DNA of 64,000 bases from Pyxidicoccus xibeiensis (lineage in GTDB: Bacteria > Myxococcota > Myxococcia > Myxococcales > Myxococcaceae). The DNA is taken from the NCBI RefSeq assembly GCF_024198175.1, contig NZ_JAJVKV010000012.1, positions 62,001-126,000 on the forward strand, written 5' to 3'. Positions 57,744-64,000 of the stretch are shown here, piece after piece. How positions within the stretch are numbered: the stretch's first letter is position 1; each line of letters starts with the position of its first letter. The notes under the pieces are model-generated. The model was not told the origin of the DNA, made no database searches, and saw only the letters and a list, made by a program, of their open reading frames with translations. The position numbers were made by a program, and so were the translations under genes.

Positions 57744-58934
57744 GGCACGCACTTCCTTCGCGTGCTTCAGGTCCTCCAGGAAGAACGCCTCCATGCTCTT
57801 CGCGGCCTCGTCGTCCTCCAGCACCAGCGAGCCCTCCTCCAGCAGGTTGAAGGACAGCGGGTCGTAGTTGATGGAGCCCACCAGGACGAGCCGGTCATCC
57901 ACGAGCATCGTCTTGGCGTGCATCATCGCCGGCTGGTACTCCCAGATGCGCACGCCCGCCGCCAGCAGCTCGTCGTACTCCGCGCGCTGGGCCACGGTGA
58001 TGAACTTCTGGTCGTTCAAGTCCCCCGGCGCCAGCACGCGCACGTCCACCCCGGCGCGGGCCCGCTCCGCGAGCTGCTTCGCCAGCGCGTCATTGGGCGT
58101 GAAGTACGACTGGGCAATCCACAGCCGCTTCTGCGCCGCGCGCACCATGAGCTGCGTGAGCCGCTCGGCTCGAGTCACCTCCGGGTTGGCGGTGCTGCCC
58201 ACGAAGGCCGCCCAGCCCTCGCCCGCGCCGTCCAGGCCGGGGATGGGCGCCGTCAGCGTGGGGAAGTCGCTCGCGGGCAGCATCTCCCCGCTGGCCTCCT
58301 GCCAGTTCTCCGCGAAGGCCTGCTGCATCTGCTCCACCACCGGGCCCTCCACCCGCGCGTTGGTGTCGCGGTACTCCTTCTCCGCCAGGCCGTTGCCCAG
58401 CCACTCGTCCTGGATGGCCAGGCCGCCCGTGACGGCGAAGCGCCCGTCCACGATGAGCAGCTTGCGGTGGTTGCGCGCCAGGTTCTCGTCGGCGGGCAGC
58501 GGGCGGAACAGGTGCGCGCGGCAGCCGGCCGCCTCCAGCTTCGGCTTCACCGTCTCCTCGAAGTTGGGGCTGCCCAGCGGGTCCACCAGCACGCGGCACG
58601 CCACGCCAGCCCGGGCACGCTCGGACAGCACCGCGAGCAGCTTGTCCGACGCGCGCCCCGGCCTCCAGATGAACATCACGACGTGGATGGAGGAGCGCGC
58701 CCGCTTCATCTCCGCGGCCATGACATCGAAGACGGCGCCGTTGTTGGCCCAGCGGATGCGGTTGCCCGGCACCATCCGCACGCCCACCGTCTGGTAGAGC
58801 GCCACCGCCAGCCCCGGGCCGTGCGAGCGCACCTCACCCTTGAGCTGGAACGGCTTCGGCCGCTCCTTCGTGCATCCAGCGGCACACCCCGCCGTCACCA
58901 CCGCCGCCACCGCCAGTGCCAGCCATCGACGCAT
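57726..58934 (-). CDS. Phospholipase D/cardiolipin-synthase-like lipoprotein
   Basis: 402 aa with a lipobox (AVVTAGC). Both HKD motifs are intact: NHRKLLIVDG (about residue 154) and MMHAKTMLVDD (about residue 343), each H-x-K-x4-D. The spacing is that of cardiolipin synthases and related exported PLD enzymes, which transfer or hydrolyse phosphatidyl groups. As a lipoprotein it probably acts on the periplasmic side. Orientation matches the NAD(P)-binding gene, but there is no operon evidence. Confidence 0.88.
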   Translation of the reverse strand: MRRWLALAVAAVVTAGCAAGCTKERPKPFQLKGEVRSHGPGLAVALYQTVGVRMVPGNRIRWANNGAVFDVMAAEMKRARSSIHVVMFIWRPGRASDKLLAVLSERARAGVACRVLVDPLGSPNFEETVKPKLEAAGCRAHLFRPLPADENLARNHRKLLIVDGRFAVTGGLAIQDEWLGNGLAEKEYRDTNARVEGPVVEQMQQAFAENWQEASGEMLPASDFPTLTAPIPGLDGAGEGWAAFVGSTANPEVTRAERLTQLMVRAAQKRLWIAQSYFTPNDALAKQLAERARAGVDVRVLAPGDLNDQKFITVAQRAEYDELLAAGVRIWEYQPAMMHAKTMLVDDRLVLVGSINYDPLSFNLLEEGSLVLEDDEAAKSMEAFFLEDLKHAKEVRAEQAVR

Positions 58935-59107
58935 GCGCCCCCCTCAGGCTTCGGAACTAGGTACCCGGGCGCGGCGCGTCACCCTGTAGTACAGGGCCTC
59001 TGTCGCCTGACGGAGGCCCGGATGTGTCCTGGTGGACGTTCCGCGGCGGCACGGACGGCTACCTGTCCGATTGAGGGACTGCCCGCCGCCCGCTACCATG
59101 CGCCGGC

Positions 59108-59650
59108 TTGGAAAATCCAGAACCCCTCGTATTCCAGCAAAGCTTTGAAGGTCTCATCCGCGCGCTGGGCGACCAGCTCGACGACCGCTGCGCGGGACGC
59201 CTGCGGCAGGTGGGGGTCAACGCGAAGGGCTCGCTCGCGCCGGCCTACCCGCTGGACGTGTGGGTGGGCGCGCTGCGGGTGGCCGCGGACACGCTCGCGC
59301 CCCAGGCACCGCTGGACGAGGGCGCCGCCGTGGTGGGGCGCCGCTTCGTGCAGGGCTTCAGCTCCACGCTCATCGGCAACGCGCTGCTGGCCACCGTCCG
59401 CCTGCTGGGGCCGGAGCGCATGCTGGCGCGGATGACGCGCAACCTGCGCACGGGCACCAACTACCTGGAAGCGAGCATGGCCCAGGTGGGCCCCACGCGG
59501 TACGAGCTGACGTGCCGGCCGGTGGTGGTGGCGGGCTTCTACGTGGGCGTCTTCATGGCGGGCCTGGAGGCGAGCGGCGCCCGGCAGCCTTCTGTACAGA
59601 TTGTCCGGCGGGAGGGCGAGGAAGCGGTGTACGACATCGCCTGGAGCTGA
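59108..59650 (+). CDS. DUF2378 (TIGR02265) protein
   Basis: 180 aa, starting at TTG 59108; the nearest ATG (59098) is in another frame, and the codons after the TTG fit the family start (P-x-V-F-x-x-x-x-E-G-L-I-R-A). The pattern FQQSFEGLIRALGDQLD, GRRFVQGFSSTLIGNALLA, LRTGTNYLEASMAQVGPTRY and GFYVGVFMAGLEASG is typical of the Myxococcales DUF2378 paralogous family, with a heme-nitric-oxide/bacterial V4R-like fold. Role unknown. Its presence supports the organism assignment. Confidence 0.82.
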   Translation: MENPEPLVFQQSFEGLIRALGDQLDDRCAGRLRQVGVNAKGSLAPAYPLDVWVGALRVAADTLAPQAPLDEGAAVVGRRFVQGFSSTLIGNALLATVRLLGPERMLARMTRNLRTGTNYLEASMAQVGPTRYELTCRPVVVAGFYVGVFMAGLEASGARQPSVQIVRREGEEAVYDIAWS

Positions 59651-59687
59651 GCATGTGACGACGGGCCGTGGTAGTCACTGGCGCCGC

Positions 59688-60353
59688 ATGTCCATGTCCT
59701 CTCCCTCGTCCTCCTCGTCCACTGGCTTCTCGGACACCCGCGTCCAGCTCTCCGGCACGCTGCGCGCCCTGGCCGCCCAGCTGCCCGAGTCGCTCACCGT
59801 GCGTGAGCTGATGCAGGCCTGTGGCGAGCAGGGGCTGCTGCTCTTCTGCTGCATCCTCACGTTCCCCTTCCTGCTGCCGGTGTCGATTCCGGGCGTGTCC
59901 ACGGTGTTCGGCGCGCTCATCGTCCTCATCGGCGTGGGCGTGACGTTCAACCGCATGCCCTGGCTGCCGCGGAAGCTGCTGGACAAGCCCCTCACGCGCG
60001 CCAGCCTCGCCCCCGCGCTGGACAAGGGCGCCGACGTCTTCTCCAAGTACGTGGACCGGCTGAGCAAGCCGCGCCTGCTGGCGCTCACCCACGGCTCCAG
60101 CACCAACCGCTTCAACGGCTTCATGCTCTTCGCGGCCGGCATCCTGCTCATGGCCCCGTTCGGCTTCGTGCCCTTCAGCAACACGCTGCCCGCGCTCGCG
60201 GCCCTGTTCTTCGCCATCGGCATCCTGCAGCGCGACGGCTACTTCATCCTCATGGGCCACGGGATGACGCTGGGCACGCTGGTCTACTTCAGCGCCCTCA
60301 TCTACGGCGCCATCCAGGGCGGTCGCGGCCTGGCCAGCCTCATCGGCGGCTGA
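59688..60353 (+). CDS. ExoD-like membrane protein
   Basis: 221 aa from ATG 59688 (a GTG at 59655 is an alternative). The Ser-rich N-terminus precedes VRELMQACGEQGLLLFCCIL and FPFLLPVSIPGVSTVFG, the ExoD family core, and helices LFAAGILLMAPFGFVPF and ALAALFFAIGILQRDGYF. ExoD-type proteins are linked to exopolysaccharide production and alkaline tolerance; the mechanism is unknown. Encoded downstream of the DUF2378 gene, 37 bp apart on the same strand. Confidence 0.85.
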   Translation: MSMSSPSSSSSTGFSDTRVQLSGTLRALAAQLPESLTVRELMQACGEQGLLLFCCILTFPFLLPVSIPGVSTVFGALIVLIGVGVTFNRMPWLPRKLLDKPLTRASLAPALDKGADVFSKYVDRLSKPRLLALTHGSSTNRFNGFMLFAAGILLMAPFGFVPFSNTLPALAALFFAIGILQRDGYFILMGHGMTLGTLVYFSALIYGAIQGGRGLASLIGG

Positions 60354-60511
60354 GCCTCCGCCCGGTGGCCGAGGGGGTCGTAGCTACCCACCCACGCCGG
60401 GCGCGCCGGTCTGTTGCATCCCTGTTTCCTGGCAGCAGACCGGGCAGGGAGCCGGGTTTCCTTCGGACGTGTCGCGATTGGGTCTGTATCATGTGGGGCG
60501 GGCGGCCCCCC

Positions 60512-63500
60512 ATGCGACAACTCTCTCTCGACAGCCAGCTCCGGCCGGAGGACTCGGCGCGTCGTCCCATGGAGGGCGAGGTGATTGGCGGGCGCTACCG
60601 CATCATCGACTTCCTGGGCCGCGGCGGCGCGGGCACCGTGTGGCGGGCGCAGGACCTGCTCTCCGGCCCTGTCGCGCTGAAGGTGCTGCACCGCACGCTG
60701 GAGGACCTGGCGCGGCTGCCGCCGAGCGCGGGCACCCCGTCCTCCGCCGCGCGCCATGAGCTGGCGCTGTCGCTGGCCCACGAGTTCCAGACGCTCGCGT
60801 CGGTGCGCCACCCGCATGTCATCAGCGTGCTCGACTACGGCTTCGACGCCGAGCGCCGGCCGTACCTGGCCATGGACCTGCTCGAGGACGCCGAGCACCT
60901 GGTGCAGGCCGGCGCCGGGCAGCCGCTGCCCGTGCAGGTGGACCTGCTCATCCAGACACTGACGGCGCTCGCGTACCTGCACCGGCGCGGCATCATCCAC
61001 AGGGACTTGAAGCCGGCCAACGTGCTCGTCGCGCACGGGCAGGTGAAGGTGCTGGACTTCGGCCTGGCCGTCGGGCGCGACCACGTGCACCGCGCGCAGC
61101 CCGCGGGCACGCCGGGCTACCTGGCGCCGGAGCTCTTCGAGGACCAGCCGCCCTCGGAGGTGACGGACCTCTTCAGCGTGGGCGCCATGGCGTGCCAGAT
61201 GATGTTCAACCGGCTGCCCCATGCGGGATACGTGGACGCGCCGCCCGGCTTCCCGCCCGCGCTCAAGGCGGTGCTGGAGCGGCTGGTGTCGCCGGACGCG
61301 CGCAAGCGGCCGCGCGGTGCGGACGAGGTGATTGCCGCGCTCTGTGCCGCCACCGGCCAGCCCGTGCCGCAGGAGTCTCCCGCCGCGCGCGAGAGCTTCC
61401 TGCAGGCCGCGCGCTACGTGGGCCGCGCCCGGGAGCAGGCCCGGCTGGCCGGCGTGCTGGAGGCGACGCGGCGGGGCCACGGTGGCGCGTGGCTGGTGGG
61501 CGGCGAGAGCGGCGTGGGCAAGTCGCGGCTCCTCGAGGAGCTGCGCGCGCTGGCGCTGGTGCGGGGCGCGGCGGTGCTGCGGGGCCAGTCGGTGCCCGCC
61601 GGCGGCAGCCCGTACCAGGAGTGGCGCCCGGTGCTGCGCTGGCTGTCCATCCTCACGCCGCTGGAGGAGCGCGAGGCCAGCGTCCTCAAGCCGCTGGTGC
61701 CGGACATCGAGGCGCTGCTGGGCCGGCCCGTGCCGGACCCCGCCGAGCTGGGCGCGGAGATGGCCCAGGCCCGGCTGCTGCAGGTGGTGGAGGACGTCTT
61801 CTCCCGGCTGGCGCAGCCCACCGTGGTCATCCTGGAGGACCTGCACTGGGCACGCGGCGAGTCGCTGCACCTGCTCTCCCGCCTCGCCGCGCACGCGTCC
61901 GGCCTGAAGCTGCTGCTGCTGGGCAGCTTCCGCGACGACGAGGCCCCCGCGCTCCCGTCCGAGCTGCCCGGCATGGAGCTGCTGCGGCTGCCCCGGCTGG
62001 ACGCGGCCGAAATCTCCGTCCTCAGCCAGTCGATGATTGGCGCGCCCGGGGCCCGGCCGCACCTGGTGGAGCTGCTGCGCCGCGAGACGGAGGGCAACCC
62101 CTTCTTCCTCGTGGAGGTGGTGCGTGCGCTCGCGGAGGAGGCGGGCGGGTTGGACCGGCTGGGGGACATGGCGCTGCCGGAGCGCGTCTTCGCGGGCGGC
62201 GTGCGCAGGCTGGTGAACCGGCGGCTGGAGAAGGTGCCCGCGTCGTCCCGGGATTTGCTCCGGGTGGCCGCCATCTACGGCCGGCACATCGACGCGGCGT
62301 TGTTGCGGCAGGCGGCGCCCGGGGTGGACGTGGAGCGCTGGCTGACGGACTGCGCGGCGGCGGCGGTGCTGGACGTGGCGGACGGGCGCTGGCGCTTCGC
62401 GCACGACAAGCTGCGCGAGGGCGTACTGGAGGAGCTGAGCGAGGCCGAGCGGCCCGGCCTGCACCGCCGCGTGGCGGAGGCGATGGAGGCGGCGCACGCG
62501 GCGGGCTCGGAGTGGACGGCGGCGCTCTGCTACCACTGGGGCGCGGCGGGAGACGAGGTGCGCGAGGCGGAGTACGCGCGCCGTGCCGGCGAGGAGGCGC
62601 TGCGGGTGGGCGCGTGCCGCGAGGCGGTGCCGTTCCTGGCTCGCGCGCTGGAGCGGGTGTCCGCGCGCGGGGGGGACGCGCTGGCGCTGGGCCACCTGGA
62701 GTCGCTGCTGGCGGAGGCGCGCTTCCAGCTGGGGGAGCTGCAGTCCTTCCGCACGCACGCCGAGCGCGCGCTGAGGCACTTCGGCTGGCCGGTGCCTTCC
62801 AGCCGCGTGGGCTGGGCGCTGGGCACGCTGGGGCAGATGGTGCTGCGGCTGGCGCAGAGCGCGCGGCCGGATGCGTACGACGAGGAGACGGAGGAGCGGC
62901 GGCGGGTGCGGCGGGTGGCGGGGCGGCTCTTGATGCGGCTCACCGACGCGTTCATCTACTCGCAGGAGGCGCTGCCGGTGCTCTGGTCGGGCCTGCGCAC
63001 GCTGAACCTGTGCGAGCCCGCGGGCGCGTCTCCGGAGCTGGCGCGGGGCTACACCAACATGGCGGTGGTGGCGGGCACGGTGCCGGTGCGTCCGGTGGCG
63101 GAGGCATGGGTGGGCCGCGCGCGCGACGTGGCCGAGCGGGTGGGCAACCCCGCGGACCTGGCCTACGTGCTGAACCGCAACGCCGTGTACGCCGCGTACG
63201 TGGCGCGGTGGGCGGACGCGGAGGCGTGGCTGGCCCAGGCCACGAGCATCGTCGACTCGGTGGGAGACCTGCGCCTGGCGGAGGAGTGCCGCGCGCTGCT
63301 GACGGTGGTGCAGTGCTACCAGGGGCGGTTCTCCGGGGGCCTGCCGCTGATGGCGTGGCTGGAGGGCTCGGCGCGGCGGCGTGGGGCGCTGCAGACGCAG
63401 CACTGGGCACTGCACTACCAGGCGCACATCCACCTGCGGCTGGGCGACCACGTGAAGGCGCGCGCCGCGCTGGAGCAGACGCTGGTGTGGACGGAGTCCC

Positions 63501-64000
63501 AGGGCGGCCTCACGGACCGCATCATCGTGGAGGGCACGCTGGCGCTCCTGCGGCTGCGCGAGGGTGACACCGGTGGAGCGCGGGTGGCGGCGGAGAAGGC
63601 GCTGGTGAAGCTGGCGGCGGGCAAGCCGGTGGCGCACTTCGTCTACTTCGGCGTCATGGCGGTGGCGGAGGTGCTGCTCACGCTGTGGGAGCGCGACGGC
63701 GGAGTGGACGCGTCGCTGACGGCCAGCGCGAGGGAGGCCCGCCGGCAGGTGGCCACGTTCGCGAAGGTGTTCCCATTCGGCCAGGCGGCCGCGCTGCTGT
63801 GGCGCGGGTGCGAGGCGTGGCTGTCGGGAGACGCGCCGGACGCGTACGAGGCGTGGCGGCGGTGCGTCACCGTGGCGGCGAAGAAGGGCACGGCCTACGA
63901 GGAGGGCCGGGCGCGGCTGGAGCTGGCGCGGCACCTGCCTCCGGACGACCCGGCGCGGCGGACGCATGCGCTGCGCGCGGTGGAGGTGTTCACGGAGCTC
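60512..64000 (+). CDS. Ser/Thr kinase-AAA ATPase-TPR protein (3' end outside window)
   Basis: 1163 codons are open to the window end with no stop. The start is ATG 60512; an in-frame ATG lies 7 codons upstream (60491). A protein kinase domain spans about residues 28-290: LGRGGAGTVWRA, ALKVL, HRDLKPANVL and DFGLA are all intact, followed by PAGTPGYLAPE. A MalT-like AAA domain follows: Walker A GGESGVGKSR at about residue 330 and Walker B VVILEDLHWA. The rest is TPR-rich, with many Ala/Leu/Arg helices (GARVAAEKALVKLAAGK). Such proteins are large signalling regulators common in myxobacteria. The C-terminal domain is not visible. Confidence 0.9.
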   Translation, partial: MRQLSLDSQLRPEDSARRPMEGEVIGGRYRIIDFLGRGGAGTVWRAQDLLSGPVALKVLHRTLEDLARLPPSAGTPSSAARHELALSLAHEFQTLASVRHPHVISVLDYGFDAERRPYLAMDLLEDAEHLVQAGAGQPLPVQVDLLIQTLTALAYLHRRGIIHRDLKPANVLVAHGQVKVLDFGLAVGRDHVHRAQPAGTPGYLAPELFEDQPPSEVTDLFSVGAMACQMMFNRLPHAGYVDAPPGFPPALKAVLERLVSPDARKRPRGADEVIAALCAATGQPVPQESPAARESFLQAARYVGRAREQARLAGVLEATRRGHGGAWLVGGESGVGKSRLLEELRALALVRGAAVLRGQSVPAGGSPYQEWRPVLRWLSILTPLEEREASVLKPLVPDIEALLGRPVPDPAELGAEMAQARLLQVVEDVFSRLAQPTVVILEDLHWARGESLHLLSRLAAHASGLKLLLLGSFRDDEAPALPSELPGMELLRLPRLDAAEISVLSQSMIGAPGARPHLVELLRRETEGNPFFLVEVVRALAEEAGGLDRLGDMALPERVFAGGVRRLVNRRLEKVPASSRDLLRVAAIYGRHIDAALLRQAAPGVDVERWLTDCAAAAVLDVADGRWRFAHDKLREGVLEELSEAERPGLHRRVAEAMEAAHAAGSEWTAALCYHWGAAGDEVREAEYARRAGEEALRVGACREAVPFLARALERVSARGGDALALGHLESLLAEARFQLGELQSFRTHAERALRHFGWPVPSSRVGWALGTLGQMVLRLAQSARPDAYDEETEERRRVRRVAGRLLMRLTDAFIYSQEALPVLWSGLRTLNLCEPAGASPELARGYTNMAVVAGTVPVRPVAEAWVGRARDVAERVGNPADLAYVLNRNAVYAAYVARWADAEAWLAQATSIVDSVGDLRLAEECRALLTVVQCYQGRFSGGLPLMAWLEGSARRRGALQTQHWALHYQAHIHLRLGDHVKARAALEQTLVWTESQGGLTDRIIVEGTLALLRLREGDTGGARVAAEKALVKLAAGKPVAHFVYFGVMAVAEVLLTLWERDGGVDASLTASAREARRQVATFAKVFPFGQAAALLWRGCEAWLSGDAPDAYEAWRRCVTVAAKKGTAYEEGRARLELARHLPPDDPARRTHALRAVEVFTEL

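Noticed and set aside
60302..63967. Very long open frame on the minus strand
   Set aside because: It is antisense to the kinase-ATPase-TPR gene, whose plus-strand frame has all domain motifs. Long antisense frames are expected at this GC content.

Overview
The window is about 70% GC with strong G/C bias at third codon positions. It contains paralogous families that are largely confined to Myxococcales: a DUF2381 (TIGR02268) protein beside a Ser/Thr kinase, a DUF2378 (TIGR02265) protein, and a large kinase-AAA-TPR protein. Together with many lipoproteins and dense small operons, this points to a Myxococcaceae chromosome (Myxococcus, Corallococcus or Pyxidicoccus type). No plasmid or phage backbone is visible.

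The main feature is a duplicated gene module. Copy A (about 3.7-15.7 kb) and copy B (about 44.5-55.0 kb) each hold, in the same order and orientation, a secreted SH3-domain protein, a giant protein of about 1850 aa, and a protein of about 720-730 aa with a SleB-like hydrolase domain, all on the minus strand. Each also has a 323-aa LysM protein transcribed divergently on the plus strand. The giant protein has an N-terminal cysteine-peptidase-like (C39/papain-like) domain followed by a degenerate M23-like domain. SH3, LysM, SleB-like, C39-like and M23-like domains all suggest peptidoglycan or envelope targeting. Short non-coding blocks upstream of the SH3 genes and of the LysM genes are also conserved between the copies, so both appear to be intact, co-regulated units. 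Copy A has one extra lipoprotein gene (13040-14545) that copy B lacks. No described system with this composition is known to me; function in wall remodelling, predation or effector delivery is inference.

Region by region: 0-1.7 kb holds two small membrane proteins and an SRPBCC remnant. 1.8-3.7 kb holds a lipoprotein with a C39-like domain plus lectin/propeller-like repeats. 3.7-15.7 kb is module A. 15.7-20.7 kb holds a beta-lactamase-fold serine hydrolase and a translationally coupled metalloprotease/partner pair. 20.7-21.45 kb is decayed DNA with an IS30 transposase remnant and a tRNA 3'-end fragment. 21.45-22.8 kb is a tandem DsbA-type protein. 22.9-27.6 kb is an ECF sigma/anti-sigma pair divergent from a three-gene overlapping operon that begins with a caspase-fold protein. 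27.6-33.6 kb holds unrecognised or repeat-containing proteins, a CDP-alcohol phosphatidyltransferase, a DUF4846 protein and a fatty-acid desaturase. 33.9-36.7 kb holds a cytochrome P450 and two tandem SpoIIAA/STAS-like proteins. 36.8-40.1 kb is a sugar ABC importer (binding protein and two permeases, no ATPase) interrupted by a 57-bp palindromic repeat array. 40.1-43.8 kb is a decayed PD-(D/E)XK gene and a kinase locus whose kinase has lost its catalytic core. 44.5-55.0 kb is module B. 55.1-64.0 kb holds a methyltransferase, a SUFU-like protein, a small membrane protein, an NAD(P)-binding protein, a phospholipase-D lipoprotein, a DUF2378 protein, an ExoD-like protein and a kinase-ATPase-TPR protein that runs off the end.
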